A DNA stretch of 35,451 nt from a virus: the IMG/VR virus record IMGVR_UViG_3300019487_000066, positions 1 through 35,451 of that record; one strand, given 5' to 3'. The notes below the pieces were generated by a model, which was not told the origin of the DNA, did no database searches, and was given only the letters and a program-made list of their open reading frames with translations. Shown here piece by piece: positions 1-10,900 of this stretch. Numbering within the stretch: the first letter of the stretch is position 1; each line of letters begins with the position of its first letter. Both the position numbers and the translations under genes were made by a program.

Positions 1-1245
1 CATATCATTAAATCTTTGCTGAGCATTTGCTAAATTAGTTCTTGCCCATAGTAAATTTTGTGTATCAGATCCACCAACAGCACCTGGGGCAAAAGCTGCG
101 ATCTCTGCTCTAGCCGCATTTCCCCATCCTTTTTTACCACTATTAATATGTTTATCATATACAGCTTGAATTCTTTGTGCCATTGCTAAATCACCTTCCA
201 CTGGAGCTAATTTAGCACGATTTGCGGCAATTGCCTGATTCAAACCTTCTTTATCATAAGCTAATTGACCTTGTTCGTATCCACCAACTTTTGTAGGATC
301 ATACCCTTGTAAATCACTACCCATTAAACGTTTTAAATTACTAAATCTTTGAAATTGTTCTTGGTTCATTAATTCTTCAGGTCTAGCGGCTTCATTGAGT
401 CCACGGCCTTGAAAACGAACAACGTCGCCTAAATTAACACCATATGTACGATCACCGGCCTGTAATCCCAAGGCCTCTAATGCTTGTCTTGATAAATAAT
501 TTTCAGATGATCCACGTTGTCTTTCTTGTTCAGCTTGTGTTCTTAATGAAGCATCTCTTTCATTTGCAAGTTTTGCGGCTTCTTGGGCGGGAGTTAATAC
601 AGTTTGAGCACCCTCACCTGCACGTTGAGCAACGTTTCTTCCAAATCCTTGAGCTTGACTCTGATATTGTTGTCCAACTTCTTGAGCCCCTTGTTGTGCA
701 GATTGAGCTTGTTGTCCAAGACCACTAACTGATCTACGAGCACTTTTTAAATCTTTTCCACCAGTTGCACCTAAAAGAAGACTATCCAGTCTTTGTTGAC
801 CAGCTTGATATTGATTAGGACCAGCAGCATAACGTTGAAGGAGAGCTTGTCTACCACCAGCGGTTCCAACTTGTTGACCTAAATTTTGAGCTTCTTGAGC
901 TTGTCCTGTTACAGATCCAGCATTTTTAAGACCTAAAGGACCAGTATATCCACCAGCTCTAAATCTATCGAAATCTTTAAAATCTTGTTCATTAACATCA
1001 TCTGGACGACTTAAAACGTCTTCTACACGTTGTCTATTGGCATCGGTATCTAATCTACCAGCCTCTGATTGTTGATTAAACTCGCTCTGAGCCTGTTGTA
1101 ATCCTTGACGAGCCTGTTCACCCGTTTCCTGAATTCCTTGACCCACAGCTTGTCCTAAACGCGTACCACGATTTGCATTCATAATTCTCTGCAAATTGGT
1201 AAAGCCGGACCCTTGTGGTTTTGGTTTATTTATATTAGTTGCCAT
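1..1245 (-). CDS. Q/A/G-rich virion-type protein, C-terminus cut by window edge
   Basis: The frame is open from an ATG at 1243-1245 to the left edge (415 codons, no stop), so the gene is partial. The N-terminus reads MATNINKPKPQGSGFTNLQR. The protein is very rich in Gln, Ala, Gly and Arg, with many short QAQ/GQQ-type segments and no membrane helix, as expected for a long helical, partly disordered internal virion or ejection protein. It is the last gene seen downstream of the tail-hub gene, which is where short-tailed phages usually keep internal virion proteins. Promoter-like element P1 lies directly upstream and leaves a leader of only about 15 nt, in which GAGAAG would act as the ribosome binding site. 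The function is inferred from composition and place only; I recognise no domain. Confidence 0.8.
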   Translation of the reverse strand, partial: MATNINKPKPQGSGFTNLQRIMNANRGTRLGQAVGQGIQETGEQARQGLQQAQSEFNQQSEAGRLDTDANRQRVEDVLSRPDDVNEQDFKDFDRFRAGGYTGPLGLKNAGSVTGQAQEAQNLGQQVGTAGGRQALLQRYAAGPNQYQAGQQRLDSLLLGATGGKDLKSARRSVSGLGQQAQSAQQGAQEVGQQYQSQAQGFGRNVAQRAGEGAQTVLTPAQEAAKLANERDASLRTQAEQERQRGSSENYLSRQALEALGLQAGDRTYGVNLGDVVRFQGRGLNEAARPEELMNQEQFQRFSNLKRLMGSDLQGYDPTKVGGYEQGQLAYDKEGLNQAIAANRAKLAPVEGDLAMAQRIQAVYDKHINSGKKGWGNAARAEIAAFAPGAVGGSDTQNLLWARTNLANAQQRFNDM

Positions 1246-1252
1246 ATAAAGA

Positions 1253-1280
1253 CTTCTCTACTATAACAGTTGTTAAAATA
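1253..1280 (-). promoter_or_regulatory. Putative phage late promoter P1
   Basis: On the minus strand the core TTTTAACAACTGTTATAG is followed by TAGAGAAG. The core is shared with six other minus-strand sites, each heading a minus-strand gene block. Initiation near the G of AGAGAAG would give a very short leader before the ATG at 1245. Confidence 0.6.
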
Positions 1281-1298
1281 TTGATATAATTCAGCATA

Positions 1299-1715
1299 TT
1301 ATGTTCCATAAGCCACTACAGTTATTAAATACTGTTGATCAGATTGTAACCCTGTAATATGATTAATATTTACGATATTGGAGTTCTGCCCAAATGAAAT
1401 AAATGGAGAAGAAGTGGGATAACTAGTTGATATCGTTTGATTAATTACTTTTAATACGTTACAACCCAAAACTCTCATATTTACGTTATCTAGTTGAAAA
1501 CTGGCACTATTTTTAGGAATTCCATTGGCATCAACGATTATAATTACATCCTTGACTGTGCAAAATAAATTATCTTTTAACGAAAGTTTACGATTTAAAG
1601 CTTCATAAAGAGGATCTAAATCGTTATTTATAGTAAACGCTAATGTTTCTATTAGATCCTGATCTTCATCTTTGAAATTCTGTTTTTCTAATCTTTTTAA
1701 TCCAGGTAAACGCAT
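1299..1715 (-). CDS. Hypothetical structural-region protein (138 aa)
   Basis: Starts at an ATG overlapping the stop of the tail-hub gene (TAATG), so translation is probably coupled. It begins MRLPGLKRLEKQNFKDEDQD, an acidic helical N-terminus. A beta-rich second half follows, ending in ITGLQSDQQYLITVVAYGT. There is no signal peptide or membrane segment. Its position between the tail hub and the Q-rich partial gene suggests a small tail or fibre-attachment component, but I do not recognise the family. It is the last gene before promoter P1. Confidence 0.8.
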   Translation of the reverse strand: MRLPGLKRLEKQNFKDEDQDLIETLAFTINNDLDPLYEALNRKLSLKDNLFCTVKDVIIIVDANGIPKNSASFQLDNVNMRVLGCNVLKVINQTISTSYPTSSPFISFGQNSNIVNINHITGLQSDQQYLITVVAYGT

Positions 1716-4700
1716 TAACGATAAGCCCTTGAACTTTGACCTGTTTCTGCAACAAGTGTAATTCCATATATCTTATAAAATTCTCTAGCTATTCCATGTT
1801 CAAATTTAACGACAATATAACGACATCTAACATTATCTCTTGGTATATAACTTCTAAAGGGTGCAGCGTGTGAACCTCCACCAAAGAAACCTTCTCCAAA
1901 ATTCATAAACCCGAATATACCATTGCCATCACCACTAAAAGGAACACGATTAAATTTGGGTTTTAAATCTGAAGCAAAACTAATTGTTGCCGATGTGAAG
2001 GATTTATCTTTAAACATCATGGTAAATTCTCTAACCTGCTTTAAAGACAAAGGATCGTCAAAAGTTGATGGAGAATATATAAAAGATGTTTTAATACTAT
2101 TAAAGATAATCATTGGCCCTTGAATATAGGGCAAAGTCAAATTAACAGTTAATTCTTTTGTAATTTTATTCACTCTAGTGATTACAGATTCTTGAACAGT
2201 TGTTCCAACTGAAGGTTGATAATTACTAAAATTAACTCCAACATCAAGATTTAATTTCTCAATAATTACATTATAACACGTTTGAATATCCCTAAAATCA
2301 GTATCAATAGTTGAGAAACTTCCTGTAGTTCCTGCCGTTAAATTAACATTGACTGGAACACTAAAAGTTGTCGGACTTATAACTGTTACAGGATATGTAT
2401 CATTGATTGGAGGATTAGAATTTGTTCCTGATATAGTTACAATTCTACCAGTATGTAATTCATGGGGTGTGGAAGTAGTGATAATAGTTGGATTTGAAAT
2501 ACTAACTGCCGTTATTGTTCCACTCTTTGTATCAATATTATCGAAATAATTCGAATCAGCAATGCCGGTATCTGCATCTAATTTTTGGGCTAATTCAATT
2601 ATTTTTGTTCTTAAACTAACTCCGCCAATTGCTTCTAGAGTTGAAAAATAATCAGTATCATTAACACTTGTATCAGTATCCAATTTCTTTAAAGTTTGAT
2701 TATATTGATAAATAGTTAATAATTGATTTTGAACTAAAACATCGCCTTCAAATGTATCATCCACTTGAAAAAATTTCAATAATGTGTCAAAATAACTATT
2801 AGGTGCTAATTCATTAGAAATTTCTCTATCGGCATAATCATAACGATTAAATTGTTTACGTTCTTGTTCAATTGCGTTTGTATCACCTGGACCGGCGTAT
2901 AATCTACCATCAGAATTAATAACCCCACATCTATAATCTTTATCTATAGAAGTCCAAGTTCTGGTGATTTGGTCGTATCTATATCCAATTTCAGCATCTT
3001 CATCTGTTGTGGTTTTTACAGTATAAACAATATATGAGTTGTCTGCTTCATACCCAACTCCCCATGTTGCTGTTTTAAAATCAGGATAATTATCAGAACC
3101 TAAACGTAAGAAAATATCATCTAGATTTTTTGTAATAACATCTGTACCAGATTCTGTAATGATAGAGATTCCATGGGTTGTCCAACCGTAGATAACATTG
3201 TTCACAACTGCCAGTGAATCAGGTGGAATGAGTATACAACTACTATCAAATAATGCTGTAACAAACGGTGCAATTTCTCCCGAAATCCTGTATAACCCAT
3301 CTTCTTTAAATACAAATAAACTATCGCGCAAAGGAAATATCCTTAAGATTTCTTTATCTTGAGAACCAACATCTAAGAAATTGACGATAGGCACAGCTTC
3401 TGGTTCTTGAAATTTTGAATAATAAATTCTATTTGGTTTTTCTTCATTATCAGAAAAAACTGCATTACTAGCGATAACAAATGAACCCATTGTTCCAGCA
3501 ACCGTAACATTTACAGGTATACTAAAAGTCGTTGAAGTTACATATGTAATAGAATACAAACCATCAATAGAAGGAGTGGAATTAGAATTAATAATAACAA
3601 CTTGATCTCCATTCTCCATCCCATGAGGACTGGCCGAGGTAATAACGGTTGGATTTGCTACAGAATTTGAAACTATATAATTTTCAGGTCCAATATCGGG
3701 ATTAAAAGATAAACCAGTATTGTCATTATTACCCAATATATAAACTATTCCACTAGATAAATCTAATGATTCCAAAAGAATTTGTCCAGGAACACCACCG
3801 GCAGTTGACAGATAATAAGCGGCAACGATTTCAGAAGAATTTTTATTTATAACTCTTACTAAACTACGAGCCGTTTCATCAACCGCTTGACCAACAGATA
3901 CTAGATTAGATAGTAACACTTGATTCTGAGATGCATCTTCTCCAATACCTTGTGTTAGTACAGAGACTGTAAATCCTGATGTTTCAGCAGTTGCATCTGT
4001 TGTATAACCAGATAGAATATTTGTCACGGTAAAAGTATTTGTTGAAGATACTACACTAAAATCTGCGATGAAAGTAGATAATTTATTGGCACTTTTTTCA
4101 GCAATTTGAGCGTCGGTTTCTGACCCATCAAATACAATTGGAATACTTATTCTTCCAGGAATGTTAGGATCTGTTGTTACACCATTACTATACCACGGGG
4201 TATAAAGTTTACCATCGTTGGCCGAATTTAAAAAGAAATAACTTCCTTCTCCCACTAAATTCAATAAAGATCCGGCAATAGTTGTGAACTGAGTTTGTTC
4301 ATAAGTTCCAACTACAAATTTATAAACATTTGTCGTTGTTCCATTTGTAATAACAATTTGGGGTAATTGATTTTTTACTGTGTGCGTTCCAGTTCCACCT
4401 GAAGTTATATCTACAGGAGAACCATCCTTTTCTAAAGAAATTTGAAACGTGTTTGCGGTTGCATTTAAAATATAATAAGTAACACTTTGAGTTATTCCAC
4501 CAGGTAAATTAGAAGGGATAGCATTACTAAATTCAACAGATTGACCATCTAAATAACCGTGTGCTGTATTTGTAATAACATCGGTTGTTGTATTTACATC
4601 AACGCTTGTGAATGTATTACTGTTTAAGCCCGATCCATAATCAAGAACCATATTTGTTACCCCTAGAAGAGATAACTGTTTACGATGACGAGTTTGTGTA

Positions 4701-6286
4701 TTGGCGTAAAATGTATAATTTTTAAATGTATTTATATCTTTGGCCAAAGGAGGAATATCATTAGCTTGAGTAATTCCTTCACCAGTTGCTTCATTTGTGT
4801 AAAGATTTGCACCCCTAAATTCATCGGGCGTTATATCTTCAATTATAATTTCTTTAGCAGCTAATTCGGCAGTGGTTGGAAATGCCTCATAAACAAGTTT
4901 CATTTCATCGTCTGGCACTAAATCACTTAGAACAGTTGTTCCGGTAGCCTGTGCAATATCCGAACGATAAACTTGAAAAAAATCATTAGATGTTACATTT
5001 TGAGGTATTGTTATGTTTAGTTTTGTATGAACTGTTGTTGTTATATCTAAAACATCAATATATTGAGAAGCTAAGGAATTTGAAATTACATCTTCGGGTT
5101 CTGATTGCAATCTAGTAATGATACTTTGTAGATATGTTTGTATTTCCACTAATTGAGCATTGGTTGTTGGTGTACTTGGAATTGAAGGTTGTGTTATAGA
5201 TCTATATTCATTAGATCTAATAAAAGCAGATCCTGAAACTGTTCCAGCACCATCTGGAGCCGTTTTATTAAAAGAAATAGTTGTAGCAGTTACAGCAGAT
5301 AATGAATATGTTCCATCTAAAGAATTTGTTGCACTATCTGAAAATCCTGATATTTCAATTTTACTTCCAATTATAAAATAATCTGTCGGATCGCCAGTAG
5401 AAAATGTAATTGTAACAACATTACTAGTAACACTAACTGTACTAATATCTAAAGGATAAGATCCAGGGGTTGTTTCGTCTGCATATTTAATATCAAAATC
5501 TAATTTAGCTGCTAATGCTATAAGATTTGTTCGAAGTTCAGAAGCCGAAGCTGTTATAGGAAGTTTTAAAGTTTCAACATAATCACCATCAGTTATTAAA
5601 CTTCCGGTTTGATTAATATCATCTAAAGCACCTAAAATAAAATTAAAATCTTGAAGTTCTAAGGCTAAAAGTGAATTATAAATTTCAGATCTTTGACTAG
5701 GTGTTCCACGAATCAAATTGTTGTTATTATCTCTTTTGAGCCATAAAATTCTATATGCAACAGCACTATCTTGAGGTAAAAATGAAGTTTGATCACCTAA
5801 TTCATAAACAATTTCTGAAGTTAAATCTACAGCTTTAATTCCACCAGCATCAACAATATATCCAGAATCTGTGGTTAATTGAGAAGCATTTTTAGCTGAA
5901 ATCTTTTTTATACCATCATTTGTTGTAAAATATAAGTTACCATTGGCTTCAATACTTTTAATACGAAGTCCTGGTTCAGTTTCTGTATATGAGCCAGAGA
6001 ATTCATTAAAAACTTCTACACCACTTGTAGTTTGTGTTCCGGCATCAAATTCTAATTTATCTGAATAATGGCGAATAATACGATCACGATAGCTAATTAA
6101 TTGTTTAGCTCGATCGGAAGATGTTCCAAATGTTTCCCCGAAGATTTTCATTCCTCTACGAGGTTCAATAACATTTTCATCTCTAATAATTATATTTTTA
6201 GCTTCTATCATGCTCCCAGGTGGTGTTTCCAACTGATTTATTGCGGTATTTAAACCGAGAGCTTTAAGAAGAATACTAGCTGGCAT
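1715..6286 (-). CDS. Tail hub / stabilisation-type protein with four inserted beta modules (1523 aa)
   Basis: The N-terminus (about residues 20-50: QLETPPGSMIEAKNIIIRDE, then EPRRG) and the block at about 950-1065 (PNRIYYSKFQEPEAVPIVNF, then DSLFVFKEDGLYRISGE) are the hallmarks of podovirus tail proteins related to the P22-type stabilisation/tail-hub family. These form the tube below the head-tail adaptor. At 1523 residues it is much longer than usual. The extra length includes four FCCH-like beta modules at about 283-354, 559-638, 874-937 and 1256-1324; the last two are the most alike and share a PHGM/PHEL turn and the ending T(T)FS(I/V)PVNV. It starts at an ATG 4 nt after the adaptor gene. 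The assignment as tail hub rather than T7-like nozzle is by motif memory, not structure. Confidence 0.85.
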   Translation of the reverse strand: MPASILLKALGLNTAINQLETPPGSMIEAKNIIIRDENVIEPRRGMKIFGETFGTSSDRAKQLISYRDRIIRHYSDKLEFDAGTQTTSGVEVFNEFSGSYTETEPGLRIKSIEANGNLYFTTNDGIKKISAKNASQLTTDSGYIVDAGGIKAVDLTSEIVYELGDQTSFLPQDSAVAYRILWLKRDNNNNLIRGTPSQRSEIYNSLLALELQDFNFILGALDDINQTGSLITDGDYVETLKLPITASASELRTNLIALAAKLDFDIKYADETTPGSYPLDISTVSVTSNVVTITFSTGDPTDYFIIGSKIEISGFSDSATNSLDGTYSLSAVTATTISFNKTAPDGAGTVSGSAFIRSNEYRSITQPSIPSTPTTNAQLVEIQTYLQSIITRLQSEPEDVISNSLASQYIDVLDITTTVHTKLNITIPQNVTSNDFFQVYRSDIAQATGTTVLSDLVPDDEMKLVYEAFPTTAELAAKEIIIEDITPDEFRGANLYTNEATGEGITQANDIPPLAKDINTFKNYTFYANTQTRHRKQLSLLGVTNMVLDYGSGLNSNTFTSVDVNTTTDVITNTAHGYLDGQSVEFSNAIPSNLPGGITQSVTYYILNATANTFQISLEKDGSPVDITSGGTGTHTVKNQLPQIVITNGTTTNVYKFVVGTYEQTQFTTIAGSLLNLVGEGSYFFLNSANDGKLYTPWYSNGVTTDPNIPGRISIPIVFDGSETDAQIAEKSANKLSTFIADFSVVSSTNTFTVTNILSGYTTDATAETSGFTVSVLTQGIGEDASQNQVLLSNLVSVGQAVDETARSLVRVINKNSSEIVAAYYLSTAGGVPGQILLESLDLSSGIVYILGNNDNTGLSFNPDIGPENYIVSNSVANPTVITSASPHGMENGDQVVIINSNSTPSIDGLYSITYVTSTTFSIPVNVTVAGTMGSFVIASNAVFSDNEEKPNRIYYSKFQEPEAVPIVNFLDVGSQDKEILRIFPLRDSLFVFKEDGLYRISGEIAPFVTALFDSSCILIPPDSLAVVNNVIYGWTTHGISIITESGTDVITKNLDDIFLRLGSDNYPDFKTATWGVGYEADNSYIVYTVKTTTDEDAEIGYRYDQITRTWTSIDKDYRCGVINSDGRLYAGPGDTNAIEQERKQFNRYDYADREISNELAPNSYFDTLLKFFQVDDTFEGDVLVQNQLLTIYQYNQTLKKLDTDTSVNDTDYFSTLEAIGGVSLRTKIIELAQKLDADTGIADSNYFDNIDTKSGTITAVSISNPTIITTSTPHELHTGRIVTISGTNSNPPINDTYPVTVISPTTFSVPVNVNLTAGTTGSFSTIDTDFRDIQTCYNVIIEKLNLDVGVNFSNYQPSVGTTVQESVITRVNKITKELTVNLTLPYIQGPMIIFNSIKTSFIYSPSTFDDPLSLKQVREFTMMFKDKSFTSATISFASDLKPKFNRVPFSGDGNGIFGFMNFGEGFFGGGSHAAPFRSYIPRDNVRCRYIVVKFEHGIAREFYKIYGITLVAETGQSSRAYR

Positions 6287-6289
6287 ATC

Positions 6290-7522
6290 TTACCAACCTC
6301 TTAAATTGTTGCGTTTTCTCGAAATTAATTTTAAGAAAGTATGACGACCAATAACTTTTTGAGGACTTCCCTCTGATCTATTATCAATTAATTTAGCTTG
6401 ATTTGCTTCCATTTCTTGAATTTTACTCATACTTGATTGTAAACCTTGTTGATCACCCAAAGCCGATAATATCCTAGCCGAAGTTCTTTCAGCTAAAACA
6501 TTGTGTAGATCTGGAGGAATTTGTGGTATAATACATTCGTTGGATAAACAAATATAATCACCAACTATTAGATCTTCTGGTATATCACCAGCACCAAATT
6601 CAATGTTTGAACCAGAAATTCCAGTTATTGGAACTTGTACGTCAAAACTAATAATTTTATGACCAGGTTTAGTTTGTAAAAAATCTATTAAATCACCATT
6701 GGTAATATTGTCAGGAATTTCATTAAATTCAATTCCACTTGTAGAAGCCACTATGAATCCAGATGAATTACTAACTTCAATATCATATTCTTGATTTAGG
6801 AATTTTAAAGTTGCAGTATCGGTAGAAGGAGTTCCATTAACTGCAATAGTTATTCCATTTGTATTAATTGCACCTACCAAATTTGTTGCTGTATCTATAG
6901 ATGTTGCACCAATTTGAAATTCATCAACTCCAGGAGCACCAGCGGTTGCTGTGAAAATTTCATCGTTAATTGTTACAGTATCACCCGCAACAACCGAAGT
7001 ATTTACAATTTGAATTGATTCTGTAAAGTAATTAACAATAGCTGCTCTATCGTTTTTAACTAATTGATTTACTCTAAGATAATATATAAAGTGTAAAGAT
7101 CCAGTGGGTTCTGATCCAATATCTGGAATCAAAACAACATCGTTTCCTTCTAATTTATATTTATACGGAGGAGTTCCTGAACTAGCACCTGTACTGAACA
7201 TATCATCATTTCCCGTAACTCTAGTCATTTCGAAAAGATTACCGGAAACATCTTTAAAATAAAGATCTCTAAATTTCATCCCAATTGCTCTATCGGGAAT
7301 AGCGTATCTACTTCTATTAGTTTTTAAAGGAATATCTTTGGTTGTAACAAGATATTCTTCATGAAACTGTAGTATACTTGGAATCTGAGATGAAGCCATT
7401 TCTTCATTAGCGAAAGCTAAAATATCTTCTTCAGAAAAAGTAGATTGATCTGTTGGGAACATAATCTTACGTTTTACAGATTCAATTAGATCGTCAGATG
7501 TGAGCCATGGTTTAGCGGCCAT
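6290..7522 (-). CDS. Head-tail adaptor / neck protein (410 aa)
   Basis: The N-terminal stretch WLTSDDLIESVKRKIMFPTD then FSEEDILAFANEEM is characteristic of the podovirus neck/adaptor protein that sits between portal and tail hub. Residues about 165-260 contain a beta insert (AGDTVTINDEIFTATAGAPG, then a TNLVGAIN helix). This module recurs in many phage virion proteins and is probably an exposed decoration. The C-terminus is basic (SRKRNNLRGW). The gene lies just upstream, in transcription order, of the tail hub, which fits an adaptor-hub pair. Confidence 0.8.
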   Translation of the reverse strand: MAAKPWLTSDDLIESVKRKIMFPTDQSTFSEEDILAFANEEMASSQIPSILQFHEEYLVTTKDIPLKTNRSRYAIPDRAIGMKFRDLYFKDVSGNLFEMTRVTGNDDMFSTGASSGTPPYKYKLEGNDVVLIPDIGSEPTGSLHFIYYLRVNQLVKNDRAAIVNYFTESIQIVNTSVVAGDTVTINDEIFTATAGAPGVDEFQIGATSIDTATNLVGAINTNGITIAVNGTPSTDTATLKFLNQEYDIEVSNSSGFIVASTSGIEFNEIPDNITNGDLIDFLQTKPGHKIISFDVQVPITGISGSNIEFGAGDIPEDLIVGDYICLSNECIIPQIPPDLHNVLAERTSARILSALGDQQGLQSSMSKIQEMEANQAKLIDNRSEGSPQKVIGRHTFLKLISRKRNNLRGW

Positions 7523-7533
7523 TACTTTTATCC

Positions 7534-7974
7534 TTAGCTATTTTTAAGCATTTCTTCTTTTTTAGCTTGCAATTTTTCCATGAGTCTGTCAACATCTTCA
7601 GGAGATTTGCAATCTTCAGCGGTCATAATTTCAGCATCTTCGGGAGATTCACCCTCGTCACTATCATCATGTTCGGGTTCTGATTTCATTTCTTCTGGCA
7701 TACCTTCAGGTTCAGCATTGGGATCTCCGTTATTAACGTTCTCATCGTTTTGGTTGAGCATTTTTTGTGCTTCACCAATACCATGTTTAAGACCTTCTTC
7801 AGTATTAGAAGCTACACTAACCTTTTTCAAGCCTTTAACTTTACTTCCAAGCATTTCATTGGCCATGTCTCTCATACCATGAATTGCTTTCATCTTAGCT
7901 TCTTTGTCAGAATCAGAAAGATTTTTACCCTCTTTCTTTTTCTTCATTAGCATTTTCATCATTTTATCGTTCAT
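7534..7974 (-). CDS. Acidic low-complexity protein (146 aa)
   Basis: Starts at an ATG with a strong ribosome binding site (AGAAGGAG). The N-terminus is basic and Met/Lys-rich. The middle (about residues 75-125) is almost entirely Glu/Asp/Pro/Ser, and the C-terminus is a short charged helix. It is predicted to be largely disordered. No enzymatic motif is visible. Its place between a fibre gene and the adaptor suggests a virion assembly or chaperone-like role, but this is inference. Confidence 0.8.
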   Translation of the reverse strand: MNDKMMKMLMKKKKEGKNLSDSDKEAKMKAIHGMRDMANEMLGSKVKGLKKVSVASNTEEGLKHGIGEAQKMLNQNDENVNNGDPNAEPEGMPEEMKSEPEHDDSDEGESPEDAEIMTAEDCKSPEDVDRLMEKLQAKKEEMLKNS

Positions 7975-7994
7975 TTTATTTTTCTCCTTCTATA

Positions 7995-10900
7995 TTAATT
8001 ATTAACTTTTGTTATTCTAAAATAATTTCTAGCATCATCAGCATAACCACCACCTGTTCCAAAATGTGGTCTAATTATGTCGCCTCTAAATAATTCTAAT
8101 GTTATAGATGTAGAATCTGGATTAGCTGCCCCTTGTGGAGTAGTTAATGCAATTCTATCAGTTCTTGTAATTGTCGCAATGCTAGTTGTTAACTGTGAAG
8201 AATTCCTACTTAGACCTATATAATTGGCACCAGAAGTTACTTCATCTGTTACTGTTATAAAATATAATCCATCTTCATTAATAGAGAAAGATGCACCTAA
8301 TGTTGCAGAATCTGCGTATGTAATAGCGGTTCCGGTGTTTTTATTAATATTTGTATATCTACGAATAACATCGTTCGTTGATCCAAAACCATTACCTGTA
8401 TCTAACCATACTTCACTACGATTTGATGAGCTTTGAACAGGTACAATAGATTCTGAAACTATAATATCAAAATAACCATCTCCAATTCCACCCGTTGCAT
8501 CATTTTCTCCAATAGAACGACTGGTATTGGTTGCTAAGTCATTACTACCAGCATTAATAGTTAAAACTCCGGTTGTGGGATCATAGGACCAAACTGTACC
8601 AGATGAGCTAGTTGAAGAAATAATTCTTAAATCTGTATATACTAACCCAGTTCTTCCTGAATTAGAATAAAATTGCATAGAATATTGTTTATTTTTACCA
8701 ATAAAAATATCCCATAAAGATATTAATCCAGAAGTTTGTGCTGAAGTATAGTCAGCCGCATGTAATCTAATACCATTATCACTAGATGGAAGAGTTGTTG
8801 GAACTTGATCACTAAATGTATTACTTGTTGCAGTATCTTTTGAACGAGAACGATATTCACCTAAAACTGTTGGAGTTGTTGTAACTCTAGTTCCATTGGC
8901 AATTATATTAGAAATTCTAAAAGTACTAGAATTGGAATTTAAAACATTTGTTGACCAGCCAGAAATCGGAACAATTGCTTCAAATGAATAACTTGTATCA
9001 GTATTAGCAATACTAATATTGCTACTACCAATTAAATCTGCATTTGCTGAAGAAAATCCACCAACAATTGCTAAATTTGTTGTATTGTAAATTTTTACAT
9101 AACCCCATTCTTCTGCACCGGAGGTCCAAGCAGAAGCGGCTCCTACAACATTTTGAGAACCAGTCGTTGAAATATCTATCTTTGTTGTATCAATTGAATA
9201 CCCCGAAGGAAGTGGAAATAAATAATCACCCGATCCACCAGAACCTGCGGAACTTTGTTCAAAATCAAAGCGAATGTGCATATCGCTTCCAACACGTCTC
9301 CAATAAGCATTTTTTCTAACGATTGTACCAGGAGTTGGAGCAGTAGTTACTGCACCAATTGTTAAAGTATATGATTGCCAATCAGACATTGCTGGACCAA
9401 AAGATACATCCTGAGGACCCACAAAAACATCATCAAATGAGAATGTTACTGCGGTTGTGGAAGTTGATGCGAAATGAAATCCAAATCTAATTTGAGTACA
9501 ATTGGCCGGAACATCAAAAGTCATTCTAAGAGTTGATGTATTAACAACGTCATTATTAAACGGGGTAATTACTTGAGAATTTGTTACATCATATACAAAA
9601 GATTTTAAATCCCCTGCTACAAGACTACCTGAAATAATTTTTAGAGGAACTTCAATTGTTGTTGGTTTTCCTCTATATCCAAGAGGAATATTGGCAATAC
9701 AAGAAGCGCCTTCACCTTGTTCGTTAGCGGCACCCTTTGTTACTTTTAACGAGCCAGAACCATCTAGAACTTCTCCACCAGTAGTTGTTCTAACTATTGT
9801 AATACTGGGACTTCCACCAGTCATATCAACCGGAGTAGATCCAGCAGCATCGGCGTAAACAATCCAATTTCCAATACTGGCTTCAGCATTAAAATTATCT
9901 TGATTTACGGGTTGGAAGGTTGTATCGAGAGTGATAAAATTAACTCCACCCCCACCGCCTGATCCAATTGGAATTAAAGTAGATCCATTATCAACATAAA
10001 CTCTTTGTTGATCGGTTGCATATGCAATAACTGCTTCAACTCTAGTTAATGCATCTAATGCACTTTTTGTTCCTTTGGGGAGAATTAATTTTCTACCATC
10101 AGTCATTGTGCTAAAATCAATTGCTTTATTCGTCAATGTTTGAGGGTAATCATTACCAACAAGTGTTGTATTTCCATCGGGCAATGTAATACTTCTTGTT
10201 GTACCAACAGTAATTCCAGAAGCTAATAATCTAGCTTTTTTCGTAGGATCTGTTGTATTAACGATTAAATTATTTGTATCATCTAATTCTTTATTTTGAA
10301 CTCTATTGGCACCAGAGTCTGTAGAAATTCGAGTAAGAATTTGATCATTAAGATCGGGAACAGTTAATGTTCTAGTTGTTGCAGTTGTTATGTTAGCAAC
10401 ATCAAATTGTAATCTTTTTGTATTATCACCATTGTCAATAATGTATGTAGAATTATCAACAAGACTCTTATTGGTTAATGTCTGTGTACCAGTTTCTGTA
10501 ACAGTTCCGCTAGCACCAGCAGGAACTGCCCATGTGCCATCTGCTTTTAAAAATTTCAATGCTGCCGCATCGCCAGAGGCTGGAGCTGGCACTAATCCTT
10601 TTGTTCCACCTGATCCAGAATCACCAACAAAATCATTTAATTCGGCAGTTAATTGTGTAGAAGTTAGATCCAGTGGATCGCCAGTTGAACCAGTATTATT
10701 ACCTTTAAACGTATGTGCTGCCATATTGGCAAGCTTTGCGTTTGTAACAGCATCGTTTGCAATGGTTGCGGGAACTGATCCTGGACCAGTTGCTGTAACA
10801 TCTCCAGTTAAAGCCGTAATAGCAGATCCAGATACGGCATCTATTTGAGCTTGAATTGGACTTGTAACACCAATTAAATAACTAAGTTCTGTAGTTGATA

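Noticed and set aside
8036-8050. TCATCAG (complement of the hammerhead CTGATGA core) inside the 1056-aa fibre gene, and again near 21812
   Set aside because: Both lie in well-supported coding sequence and no stems or GAAA core could be matched around them.
8180-8200. AGTTGTTAA match to the late-promoter core within the fibre gene
   Set aside because: Inside coding sequence, lacks the following (G/A)T and GA features, and no gene begins downstream.
10390-10848. 152-aa plus-strand ORF
   Set aside because: Shadow of the large fibre gene; Val/Ala/Pro-rich composition arises from reading its repeats backwards.
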